Origin: an uncultured Anaerolineales bacterium
GTDB taxonomy: Bacteria > Chloroflexota > Anaerolineae > Anaerolineales > Villigracilaceae
Length of the DNA: 64,000 nt
Reading direction: 5' to 3'
Assembly (NCBI GenBank): GCA_937928015.1
Contig: CALFXA010000032.1
Coordinates: 3,728 to 67,727 of the forward strand
The position numbers and the translations under genes are program-made. The first letter of the stretch is position 1. Every line of letters begins with the position of its first letter. Of the stretch, positions 31,311-40,468 are shown in pieces. The notes under the pieces were generated by a model. It saw only the letters and a program-made list of their open reading frames with translations, was not told the origin of the DNA and ran no database searches.

Positions 31311-34300
31311 TTAACCTTTAGGCGAGAGTATTTTGCCCCAATTTTTTAGATACATAAAACGCCAGCTAAATATCCACATCAATTTACCAAACTTTGTGGC
31401 AGGGTTGTTGAGGCGAACGTACAAAAGCTGCATATAAAAGAAAATATCCGTAATAAACCTTTTTACAGGGCTGGCACCTATGGATTTACCTAAGATATCA
31501 GACCACTTAATTAGGAGGAAATCAATTATAGAAATGTCAATCTCTCCACCGATATACTTTTTATGTTCCTGCAAATAGAGATAAGCATCTTCGTATTTTC
31601 TGGCTCGCCAGCAAACAAAGCCATAACCCGCACCATAGACTATTTCAAATCCCTCAGGTTCAGAAATACGTCTGGCTAGATTCAGTGCTTTCTCAAGATA
31701 ATCCAAAGCCAAGTTGTGCTTATTTTGATAAGAGTTTATCCACGCAAAGCCAAACACCAATAGGGTTAATTGTTGATAGAGATCGCCTGTTTCCAAGGTG
31801 ATTTGATAGGCTTTTTCGAAGTACGGTTGGGCTATTGAATACTGTCTTGTATCTCGGTATAGATATCCAAGGTACTGAGAAGCATTCATAATCATTCTTT
31901 TATCATTTAGTTTCTCAAACTCTTCAATGCTGGTTTTGAAATATTTTTCCGAACCTTCTACATCTCCAACGAGTCTTAACGCAGAACCTATGTAGTAGTG
32001 CGTAATTCCGACACCATGTTTATCATCAATTTCCTGAAAAGTTTCAAGAGCTTTTTTATACCAGTTTATAGCTTTTCGAAATTGGTAAGTCTTTGGGTTA
32101 CCATAAAAATCTCCTATGCCATAAACGATTTCATAAGCATAATTTCGCCTATCTACAATTTTCTGATAAACATGGACTGCCTTCAGATAATGTTTTTCAG
32201 CATCTTTGTTTTGCCAAAGCCGTTCGTAAACAATGCCCAATTCATGATATACCGAAGCAAGCAAGGGTGTTTCGTTTAGGTCGCCGAGGATCTGTAGCGC
32301 CATCTCAGCATACTCAATCGACTTTGTTGATAATTGCCACGACCTGTAAATCATGCTTAAATTCAACAAAATAACGGCACGGTACTTGTCCAACCCTATA
32401 CTAGGGCATAAGTTTAGCGCTTCAATGAAGTTCTCTTGTGCTTCCTTTGTTTTTCCCCAATAATGATGAATTCTTCCAATTTGTATCATACTTAGTACTT
32501 GAGGGTATTCCGTTTCATTGCTTGCTTGGTTCTTTAAATAGATCAAAGCTAAAGCTTCTTGAACTAATTGGTGCAAATAGCGATAAACAACTTTGTCGCC
32601 ATCATTCTTGACATTCATAACCAGCCCAGCCGCTTCAGCAAAGATGAATGCACTTAATAACTGATTTTCTCCTGAAGAAGTGTCTGTATTGTTTTCACCA
32701 GGTTTAATATTCTTTACAGGAATCCCAATGGTTGATCCTATCAAACCATCATCCATTGCCTCATAAGAAAATTTTCCAATCAACCCAACAATTTCATCTG
32801 TGTCTTTTCCCTGTTTTACAGATTCTCTGTTCAACGCTGCTCTGCAAGTAAATTGAACAAGTTCAAAACGATTTGAAGGGATTTTTTCCCAACCTTCTTG
32901 CACTAAACGAATAAGACTTCTTAGAAAGAATGCATTTCTGGCCAGATTTCTAAGATCAGGCTGTTTTTCAAGAATCTCATCGAGCATAGGACTTTTGCTT
33001 CCTAAGTGTTTTTTCACAAGTTCAGATATTTGTTGATCACTCAAGGGCAGTATCCTGAATTCTCTCCAACCTGGTAAATGAATATATTCGGAAATCCGAC
33101 ATGAAAGAACCAATTGGCTGTTTGCATCTTTGGATAAAGATAAAATACTGCCTTCTCTTGGATCAATTACCTTGTTTTCTGATGCTTTTTTGTCCCGCAA
33201 GTTGGCAGGTAAATCCTGGCTCTCTTGTTCTCGGTGAGGCAGTTCGTTTAATCCATCAAGGAAAATAAGTAAATCCCCATCGACCAATAAACTTTCAAAT
33301 TTGTCACGGGAAAGTGCTTTACTTTCATAAAATAAATCAATAAACTCTTGCCATAAGAAATCTTTAGCGAGTACTTCTTTTTCTTGCCAATGGCTCAACG
33401 AAGCCCACACAGGAAGCAGATTGCTTTCATAATTAAGGAATTTTTCAATTTGGCGTAAAATTAGATAGCGCAGTGATGTTGTCTTTCCTACGCCAGGGTC
33501 ACCGAGAAGCACTATCCGACGATGATCATTTAGACATTCCTCTATCGCTAGTGGCTGGGTTTCCGCCTCATAACTTTCGATAAGAATGCTGTATGCTGAA
33601 CGTAAGGTTTGTTGAAGAGTAAGCAAAGTGTCTGGGTCTTCATTGGAAAGTTCACCAACGGATAACAACACATGTTGGTCTTGGCGGAAAACTTCCAAGA
33701 TGTTTGCGCGAAGATTTTCAAGGTATTTTCTAAGATGGATGGGGATATCGCCAACTTTTTTCTTGGGCTCAGGAGTTGCTGAAGCATCATTCGCTGAAAC
33801 TTCAGTGAAGCCAACTTGCTCAATAATTGGACGGCCCAAGCCATTGAGAAGAGCATCCGCAATGTTTTTTGTATTTCTGTCTATGGAATCCAAGGTGCTC
33901 GATATCTGCTTTACTTCATTTTCGATTCCAAGAAGAGCGGTGGTGCCTATCTTTTGCCGTATCTCTTCATCAATTGAAATCATTTCCGCTTTTAGGATGG
34001 AAATGTAAGCAGTAACTGCTTCTTGCCGTTTTTCCTCCTCAATTTTTGGAAAATCCCTACGGAATTGCTGCAATAAATATTCTTGAAAAGCAGAATCTGC
34101 AGGGTTCTTGGAAAATCCCCAGAAATGCGAGCGAGCAGAATCCAAGTCGAACAGGGAAAGTTGAATCAGCCCCTTGGCGACATCCAAATTTGGATACTTC
34201 CTAATAAATCGCTTTTCGGCTCTTTCTAAAGCTCCACTAAGTTTGATATACAACTCGTGATTTTTGTATGGTTTTGCAATTTCTTCAATCGCATCTTTTC

Positions 34301-34400
34301 CCAAAACAGGTTCAACAATATGCTGGATGATTCCAACGGTAAGTTTTCCAAAATTTGGAAACCGATCTTCTATTTTGCTTTGAGGTTTAGAATTAGGCAT
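31311..34400 (-). CDS. NACHT-TPR immune NTPase (cargo B)
   Basis: 1029 residues from ATG 34400 (MPNSKPQSKIEDRF). The N-terminal ~130 residues are helical, then comes a NACHT domain with Walker A LLGDPGVGKTTSLRYL near 300 and Walker B LLIFLDGLNELP near 380. The C-terminal half is built of helical repeats of TPR type (YQKIVDRRNYAYEIVYGIGD, YFEKAYQITLETGDLYQQLT). This is the layout of bacterial STAND/NACHT phage sensors, in which the repeats bind a viral protein and the N-terminal part acts as effector or recruits one. No nuclease motif is evident in the N-terminal domain. A/T-rich codon use contrasts with the core genes. Confidence 0.85.
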   Translation of the reverse strand: MPNSKPQSKIEDRFPNFGKLTVGIIQHIVEPVLGKDAIEEIAKPYKNHELYIKLSGALERAEKRFIRKYPNLDVAKGLIQLSLFDLDSARSHFWGFSKNPADSAFQEYLLQQFRRDFPKIEEEKRQEAVTAYISILKAEMISIDEEIRQKIGTTALLGIENEVKQISSTLDSIDRNTKNIADALLNGLGRPIIEQVGFTEVSANDASATPEPKKKVGDIPIHLRKYLENLRANILEVFRQDQHVLLSVGELSNEDPDTLLTLQQTLRSAYSILIESYEAETQPLAIEECLNDHRRIVLLGDPGVGKTTSLRYLILRQIEKFLNYESNLLPVWASLSHWQEKEVLAKDFLWQEFIDLFYESKALSRDKFESLLVDGDLLIFLDGLNELPHREQESQDLPANLRDKKASENKVIDPREGSILSLSKDANSQLVLSCRISEYIHLPGWREFRILPLSDQQISELVKKHLGSKSPMLDEILEKQPDLRNLARNAFFLRSLIRLVQEGWEKIPSNRFELVQFTCRAALNRESVKQGKDTDEIVGLIGKFSYEAMDDGLIGSTIGIPVKNIKPGENNTDTSSGENQLLSAFIFAEAAGLVMNVKNDGDKVVYRYLHQLVQEALALIYLKNQASNETEYPQVLSMIQIGRIHHYWGKTKEAQENFIEALNLCPSIGLDKYRAVILLNLSMIYRSWQLSTKSIEYAEMALQILGDLNETPLLASVYHELGIVYERLWQNKDAEKHYLKAVHVYQKIVDRRNYAYEIVYGIGDFYGNPKTYQFRKAINWYKKALETFQEIDDKHGVGITHYYIGSALRLVGDVEGSEKYFKTSIEEFEKLNDKRMIMNASQYLGYLYRDTRQYSIAQPYFEKAYQITLETGDLYQQLTLLVFGFAWINSYQNKHNLALDYLEKALNLARRISEPEGFEIVYGAGYGFVCWRARKYEDAYLYLQEHKKYIGGEIDISIIDFLLIKWSDILGKSIGASPVKRFITDIFFYMQLLYVRLNNPATKFGKLMWIFSWRFMYLKNWGKILSPKG

Positions 34401-34407
34401 ATTGAAT

Positions 34408-34608
34408 CTACACCTTCGGCAAATACACATAAATCCCAAGCACATCGGGCGGGAGGTTGGGTTCCACGTGTGTCTGCACGCCTTTTTGTTTCTCCGGCAT
34501 CAATCCGCTGAGATCGAGACCATTTTCCACGATCCGCTGGAGCAGGTCAACAGGAAGGAGCGCATCTTCGGCGCGGATGGTCAGAAAGGGTGTACGATGA
34601 TTGGTCAT
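34408..34608 (-). pseudogene. Chimeric remnant: methyltransferase 5' end fused to helicase 3' end
   Basis: A 66-codon frame. The first ~39 codons (MTNHRTPFLTIRAEDALLPV, DLLQRIVENGLDLSGLMPE) match the start of the methyltransferase at 31298. The remainder (KQKGVQTHVEPNLPPDVLGI, then YVYLPKV) matches the last residues of the SNF2 helicase ending at 37619. The junction is near 34491. It lies between the two STAND genes, so each of them is bordered by a helicase 3' end upstream and a methyltransferase 5' end downstream. Confidence 0.9.
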
Positions 34609-37600
34609 GCTATTTTACCCAAACGCTCAACAAGAAAAGTCTGTGGAGAACCATCTCCTTTTTCAACTTCTCGGTTGCGCTTTTCCAATTCCGGCAAAGA
34701 AAGATTTTCATTTATTGCTATTTTCCATTGAGAAGCTAGACGATTAAAAATGTCAACTCCATCGAAAAAAGTTTCATTGCTCACATAAGCAATGATATTT
34801 TCCAGATTGAGATCGAGTATATAGCGATTGAACGATAAGGCCGCAATTAAGGTATCTAAAAGCAGTTTTTGAATATCGTCCAATGCTTTGGATTTCTCTT
34901 CAGGAGTAAGAGTTGGAATTTGCTTTACCAACGTCACTTGTATCTTAGCTTTCAAAAGCCTTATCTGTGCCACATAATCCCAAATTCCAGCGGATACAGC
35001 TTTTTTCTCCAAAACCCGTAATCTTGGAGACAAATCGTTGAGAATGTTTTGTCTATAATCACATTCAGCCATCCCCAACTCTGCCCGCACGATCCCAACC
35101 AAATAAAAAGAATCTTCCGATAATTTCAATGCTGTTTTAAAGTAGTGACGGGCAGATTCGATATCCTCATGTTCCAAAAACAGAATACCAGTTTGGTTGG
35201 AATATTTTGAAATTATCGATTTTCGTTCGTATCGTGCTGTATCTTGCTGAAGTAACTCATCTGTTAATCTTCTCAATAAAAGAAGATCTTTATCAATAAA
35301 AGCAATATTGCAGCGAGCAAGGTTTTGTAAGTACGAATCATTTGCAGATGTGGCGAATTCGTATGAATGCGTTGACGCCAGCCTGGCATCTTTGAGCCTA
35401 TTCTCATGAATATAAATATGAGCCAGGTATCTATTCGCCAGGGCAGAATATCGAACTGGATGTGATTGTTTTTCGAATTGGATCAGGCATTCTTTTAGGA
35501 TGTCTTCAGCTTCAGAATATCTACCAAGAAAATAATAAGCACGGGCTAACTCCACTTGCATCCTGGGCAGGTCTGTCCCTTCGAGCAATTTACATGTGCC
35601 TGAAAAATCTCCAATGATTCGAAGGTAAATAGCCAAGAACCTTTTGCTGGTCATCAAAACCAATTCATCTACAGGGGAAAGCTGCTTTAATTCGCCATTT
35701 TCGTTTTGATTATGGTTTTTCCAGAGAATATCGACGGCTTCGCTTACTTTGCCCATATTGAAAAGCGTAATTCCCAAACTTGTACGTGCAAAGAGTCCCA
35801 ACTCGGGATCGTTGGCAAAACTTGTAAAAACCTCGATTTTACGAGAACGTTTCGGGTTGATCCTTCCCTCAAAATAGGCAATCCATTTCTTGTATTTATC
35901 TACAAACCTTTCAGACTCGCGAGCAAGGCCCAAAAATATCGGCATATTTTCTGGATAATTAAGCTGAGCCTCTTCCATGGCAGTTTTTAATAATTCAAGT
36001 GCATCTCGATCAACCGATTGAAATTTATGGTAAAGGAAATTCTCTGTTGCTGTTTGCCAGAGTTGAGAGAATTTTTGATTTTGAGCTTCCAGGTTCCTTA
36101 CTTGAATTGCATAATGGGCAGCTGCTTTTTTATGGTAGTTGTCATAAGTCTCCGGGGATCGAACAAATAATTCCTGGCAAATCCAATCGCGTATACTGTC
36201 ATGAAGCGCCAGCATATAATCTCCCCTCCGCACAATTGGAAAAGAAGATCTGATCTCCCGGTATGCCTTTTTTGCCATATCCCGATCTGTCATTGCAGCG
36301 AGAGTATCCTCGTTGAATGTTCGTAATATCGCGCTGAATTCAAGAGCTTCCCCCCATTCCTTAGACCTGGCTTCTCTTAGAATTTTTTCGAGCAGGTTAT
36401 TGATTACATCATGACCTTGTGCTTCGAAGCCTTTCATCCCGTATTGCCGCACTACATACATTGAAAGAGAGAGAGCCAGCGGTAGACCTTTGCTAAAACG
36501 ATAGATCTCCTTTAGATCTTGAACTGATATTTCCTGAATGGGTTGTTCGCCTTGATAACGGCGTAAGCATTCAAGCGCATCCGATTCCTGCATCGTTTTC
36601 AATTCAAAAATTTGGACAGAACTTAATAAGTTGTTCCAATATAGTGATGGCGGAGTTCGGCTGGCAACCACGACCACAACATTCGACGATAATATTTTTT
36701 CCGTCAATTCAGAGACCCAGGAATCAAGTTTTTCCGCCTGTTCAAAGGTGTCAAAAATAATGACGATACGTTTTCGCAGGCTTACCTTCTTAATATCCTC
36801 AATAAAGGAGGAAGTTAATTGACCTTGTGGCTCCAAATATAATTTAGCGTCATCCTCGGACATTTGAGAGCGAAGGGAGTCGATTAGCTGTCCGACTGAT
36901 TCTGGACCAACCGCTTTTGCAATCGGACTCACTCCTGGAATACCAATTTCCCCAATAGTGCTGGTAATTATTCGCGCTAATTGCCCGCTTGTTTTCAGCG
37001 CAGTCTCTTGAAGACTAGCCTGAATACGCAAATAGGTTGCTAAATCACGCTCGAATTTTTCAAGGTACAATCCTTGCTGCTTCAATTGTTCCGAGAAGAC
37101 TCTCAAGATATTAGCAATCTGGTTCTCTTTTTCGCAACCAATACTGGCGACTGGCAGTTTGCGCGACAACGCAAGCGATGTGAACTTTTCTAAAAGCCAC
37201 GACTTTCCTACTCCTCCCATACCGAAAAACCATAATATTTTAACCGTTGAAAATTTCGCATCATGATAAGAATCGCGGTTTAGAACATTTTTATCAAAAA
37301 TATCAATTTCATCTTTTCTTCCTGTGAACAGATTTTCGATTCTATCGTTTTGAATAGCAGACAAATTGAATCCGCTGGTGGATTTACTTCTCTTCTTCCG
37401 CATGCTAAAAACGGAGATAAAAGCAGCAATAATAATTACTACGATTCCAAAAATTATCAAGGATCGAACTGGGAGGTTTGTTATATTTCCTCTTACCAAA
37501 TACCAACCACTTGTCAGCGCACTTAAAATAAGCGCGATAATGACTCCAGTGAAAATCTCGTCAAGCAATTTGCTCGTTTTTTCTTTCAACCAACGCATAC

Positions 37601-37616
37601 TAAACATCCATTTCAA
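34605..37616 (-). CDS. Membrane-anchored STAND NTPase with TPR-like repeats (cargo A)
   Basis: 1003 residues from TTG 37616, or 1000 from ATG 37607. Two membrane spans lie at ~22-41 (FTGVIIALILSALTSGWYLV) and ~52-70 (SLIIFGIVVIIIAAFISVF). The NTPase domain follows, with Walker A FGMGGVGKSWLL (131-142), VIIFDTFEQAEKL (Walker B) and the NB-ARC-type GLPLALSLS. The C-terminal ~500 residues are helical repeats. The architecture fits a membrane-disrupting STAND sensor; that mode of action is inference. It begins within three bases of the SNF2 helicase stop and has no separate ribosome binding site. Confidence 0.8.
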   Translation of the reverse strand: MKWMFSMRWLKEKTSKLLDEIFTGVIIALILSALTSGWYLVRGNITNLPVRSLIIFGIVVIIIAAFISVFSMRKKRSKSTSGFNLSAIQNDRIENLFTGRKDEIDIFDKNVLNRDSYHDAKFSTVKILWFFGMGGVGKSWLLEKFTSLALSRKLPVASIGCEKENQIANILRVFSEQLKQQGLYLEKFERDLATYLRIQASLQETALKTSGQLARIITSTIGEIGIPGVSPIAKAVGPESVGQLIDSLRSQMSEDDAKLYLEPQGQLTSSFIEDIKKVSLRKRIVIIFDTFEQAEKLDSWVSELTEKILSSNVVVVVASRTPPSLYWNNLLSSVQIFELKTMQESDALECLRRYQGEQPIQEISVQDLKEIYRFSKGLPLALSLSMYVVRQYGMKGFEAQGHDVINNLLEKILREARSKEWGEALEFSAILRTFNEDTLAAMTDRDMAKKAYREIRSSFPIVRRGDYMLALHDSIRDWICQELFVRSPETYDNYHKKAAAHYAIQVRNLEAQNQKFSQLWQTATENFLYHKFQSVDRDALELLKTAMEEAQLNYPENMPIFLGLARESERFVDKYKKWIAYFEGRINPKRSRKIEVFTSFANDPELGLFARTSLGITLFNMGKVSEAVDILWKNHNQNENGELKQLSPVDELVLMTSKRFLAIYLRIIGDFSGTCKLLEGTDLPRMQVELARAYYFLGRYSEAEDILKECLIQFEKQSHPVRYSALANRYLAHIYIHENRLKDARLASTHSYEFATSANDSYLQNLARCNIAFIDKDLLLLRRLTDELLQQDTARYERKSIISKYSNQTGILFLEHEDIESARHYFKTALKLSEDSFYLVGIVRAELGMAECDYRQNILNDLSPRLRVLEKKAVSAGIWDYVAQIRLLKAKIQVTLVKQIPTLTPEEKSKALDDIQKLLLDTLIAALSFNRYILDLNLENIIAYVSNETFFDGVDIFNRLASQWKIAINENLSLPELEKRNREVEKGDGSPQTFLVERLGKIA

Positions 37617-37618
37617 AT

Positions 37619-40468
37619 TTAAATTTTGGGCAAATAAACATAAATCCCTAGCACATCAGGCGGGAGGTTGGGTTCCACGTGGGTCTGCACGCCTTTTTGT
37701 TTGGCGGCAATTCTCATCCGCTGGTGGGCGTCCAGCAGTTGGTCGCCCAATTGTTTGGCAGTCTCATCCAAATGCGGGCGCAAAGCGTCAAAACCATCAA
37801 TCACCTTTTGCACAAAATCACGCGTCTGGTCGGGGTTCACATTCTGGTCTGGAGCAGCTTGCAAGAGTTTCTCGGCTTCTTCCTTCTCCAACCACACCGC
37901 ATTTTCTGGTGATCCCGTGAAGGCCAGCAGTCCGCACTCTTCTGCCAGCAGCGGTCTGCTTTCCTCACCCTTCTTTTCCTTGATGATGTGGTAACGGAAA
38001 CGTACCAGCAAGACCGTCGTGCGTTTCTCCACAGCCTTCGTGCGAATCACGCCGCAACGGCGGGCGGGATTCTTTATGTCTTTGCCATTCAACGGATCGA
38101 GCGCGCTTTCCAAAACGAACGCTGAAAGGCTCTCGATCAACGGGTGGGTGCGGGTCAGGAAGTATTCACCGTCTTTGGTGTTCACGTCAAAGCGTGCCGA
38201 GAACTTTGGCTTATATCCCGATCCCAGCGATTGGTTGAGCAGGTCTTTCAAACCCTGCGGCGCTTCGGTCAAGTCCGCTTGCAGGGTCTCTTTGGCCTGA
38301 ACATGAGCGCCCACCATTTGCAGGGCATTGCGGGTGAAAGTCTCTACGTCCACGCCTGAGCCAACCGCATCCTGCGCCGATTGCAATTCGCGCGAGACCT
38401 CTTCCACTTTGATGTTCTCCTGTGCAAACAAAGTCCGTGAACGCTTTTCACGCTCGGTGACAGCATCCCACTTTCCGTATAAGTCTTCGCGAGTAGGCTT
38501 CATATATTCTTCAAAACCAGGCAGGTAATTATCCATTGCGCTTGGCTTGGACTTGAGCAGCAAGCCCTCAAAGATCGCTTCCACCACCTTTTCAGTATCC
38601 ACTGGTACAGGCACAGAAATTCCCAGCGAACTGCGGATCGTGCGATGTTTCCTCAGCAACACGTCCAGTACTACGCCGTCAATCTGGTTGTCTGTGCCGT
38701 AGTAGGTCAACACGCGCACCTTTTTGGTCTGCTGACCAAAGCGATCCACCCGTCCCTCGCGCTGCTCATGGCGGGTGGGATTCCATGACAGGTCATAGTG
38801 AATGACCGCATCGAAGTCTCTCTGTAAGTTGATTCCCTCGCTCAGGCAGTCTGTGCATACCAGCACCCGTTTTTCAGACTCGGCAAGCTGCGCCACGCGC
38901 AGTTCACGCTCATCAGGGGGGAGCGTGCCCGTTACCGAAGCCACTTCCACGCTCTTGGGCAGCGCATCGCACAAAGCATTAGCAACGTAATCCGCAGTTG
39001 GGATAAAGCGGCAGAACAGAATCGGGCGGTAGCCATCCTTGATTAAGTCCTTCACAATCTTGATAACCTTGTTTAGCTTCTCGTCTTTTTCGCCGTTCAA
39101 AGAGTCCGCGATCCGTGCCATCTCCATCAATCTGCGGCGGTTGGATACATTCTCATCTTCTTCACCGCCAAAGTCACTCCCAGGCGCTACATCCATACCT
39201 TCCGCCGCCTCATCCTCCATATCAAGAATGGTGCGCTTGCCGATTTCGTCCGCTTCTTCAGGCGTTTCCGCTTCCACGGTTGCGGCTCGGTTGCGCAGGG
39301 TTGCCGCCGCCGCGGCAGGGCTGGAAGCCAGCGAACGCAGCAACGCCAAAGCAGACCACCATTTCACCCGCAGATGAAACTGGTTCTTGCTGGTGTCCTT
39401 TACATCCCGCACAGTCTCGCGGGCATATTCCAAAACCCGATCGAACAACCGCTTGTATTCGGGAGATAATTTATAAGTCTCTTCCGCCTCCTCCCGATCG
39501 GGGAAGGGGGTATCCGCCTGCATGTAATGACGAATATCTGCGCGGCGGCGTTGGATGAAATGCGCAGCCAGTTTGCGGCGGTGTTTTTCATTCTCCACGC
39601 CCGTCAGGTCATCGGGCAGGTTCTCGAAATCATCATCGAGCAGGGTCAGCAGGGAACGGAAGGCGTCTTCCTTTCCGCTGTGCGGGGTCGCGGTCACCAA
39701 AAGCATGTGCCGATTGGGATTCTTTGCCAGTCCGCTCACCAGTTGATAGCGCTGGTGCCTTCCGCGTCCTTCCGCGCGAGCAGTGGTGTGCGCTTCGTCA
39801 ATGATGACCAATTCAGGACAGGTTCGCAAAAACTCATCGCGCCGTTTATCGGTCTTGATGAAGTCCATCGAAACGATCACAAACGGATGCAAGTCAAAGA
39901 GCGATTGTCCGAGTGACGCGTTGCGTTCCAGTCTTGCTGCCGTGCCGGGCAGCACCAACTCCGCCTCGATATGGAACTTGTCACGCAATTCCGCCTGCCA
40001 TTGCTCCGCCAGTTGGGGCGGGCATAGCACGGCCAGTCTATCCACCTCGCCGCGGTCGAGCATTTCGCGGGCAATTAGGCCTGCTTCCACCGTCTTGCCA
40101 ATACCCACGTCGTCCGAGATCAACACGCGCACAGGGTCGAGTTTCAATGCCATCAACAGCGGCACAAGCTGATAAGGCCGCGGCTCGAAGGCCAGTCGCG
40201 CAAATGAACGGAAGGGACCTGCGCTGGAACGGAATCCCAACCGAACCGCATCCCGCAACAAGCGCGCCGAAAGATAATCGCCTGTCTCGGACGGATCAGG
40301 CAACTCAAAACGGGCAGGCTCCACCTTCTCCAGCGGCAGGAAAACCCCTGCAATCTCCTCATCGGTCCCGCCGAGGGGGCGCAGCACAAGCGTCTGCTCG
40401 TCAGAATCAGGCAACACCACCCACTCACGTCCACGCGCTTTGACCAGGGAGCCGACAGCAAAGGTCAT
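37619..40468 (-). CDS. SNF2-family helicase, DrmD-like
   Basis: 949 residues from ATG 40468, which overlaps the stop of the giant helicase (ATGA). Walker A ISDDVGIGKTVEAG (117-130), DEAH box VIIDEAHTTARAEG, TATPHSGKEDAF and motif VI WNPTRHEQREGRVDRFGQQ are all intact. The protein has the same order and approximate size as DrmD of class 1 DISARM, in which it works with a methylase. Its last ~27 codons occur again in the chimeric remnant at 34408-34608. Confidence 0.88.
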   Translation of the reverse strand: MTFAVGSLVKARGREWVVLPDSDEQTLVLRPLGGTDEEIAGVFLPLEKVEPARFELPDPSETGDYLSARLLRDAVRLGFRSSAGPFRSFARLAFEPRPYQLVPLLMALKLDPVRVLISDDVGIGKTVEAGLIAREMLDRGEVDRLAVLCPPQLAEQWQAELRDKFHIEAELVLPGTAARLERNASLGQSLFDLHPFVIVSMDFIKTDKRRDEFLRTCPELVIIDEAHTTARAEGRGRHQRYQLVSGLAKNPNRHMLLVTATPHSGKEDAFRSLLTLLDDDFENLPDDLTGVENEKHRRKLAAHFIQRRRADIRHYMQADTPFPDREEAEETYKLSPEYKRLFDRVLEYARETVRDVKDTSKNQFHLRVKWWSALALLRSLASSPAAAAATLRNRAATVEAETPEEADEIGKRTILDMEDEAAEGMDVAPGSDFGGEEDENVSNRRRLMEMARIADSLNGEKDEKLNKVIKIVKDLIKDGYRPILFCRFIPTADYVANALCDALPKSVEVASVTGTLPPDERELRVAQLAESEKRVLVCTDCLSEGINLQRDFDAVIHYDLSWNPTRHEQREGRVDRFGQQTKKVRVLTYYGTDNQIDGVVLDVLLRKHRTIRSSLGISVPVPVDTEKVVEAIFEGLLLKSKPSAMDNYLPGFEEYMKPTREDLYGKWDAVTEREKRSRTLFAQENIKVEEVSRELQSAQDAVGSGVDVETFTRNALQMVGAHVQAKETLQADLTEAPQGLKDLLNQSLGSGYKPKFSARFDVNTKDGEYFLTRTHPLIESLSAFVLESALDPLNGKDIKNPARRCGVIRTKAVEKRTTVLLVRFRYHIIKEKKGEESRPLLAEECGLLAFTGSPENAVWLEKEEAEKLLQAAPDQNVNPDQTRDFVQKVIDGFDALRPHLDETAKQLGDQLLDAHQRMRIAAKQKGVQTHVEPNLPPDVLGIYVYLPKI

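Noticed and set aside
34408-34608. A functional small gene
   Set aside because: It is fully explained as a fusion of two partial core-gene ends and carries no domain of its own.
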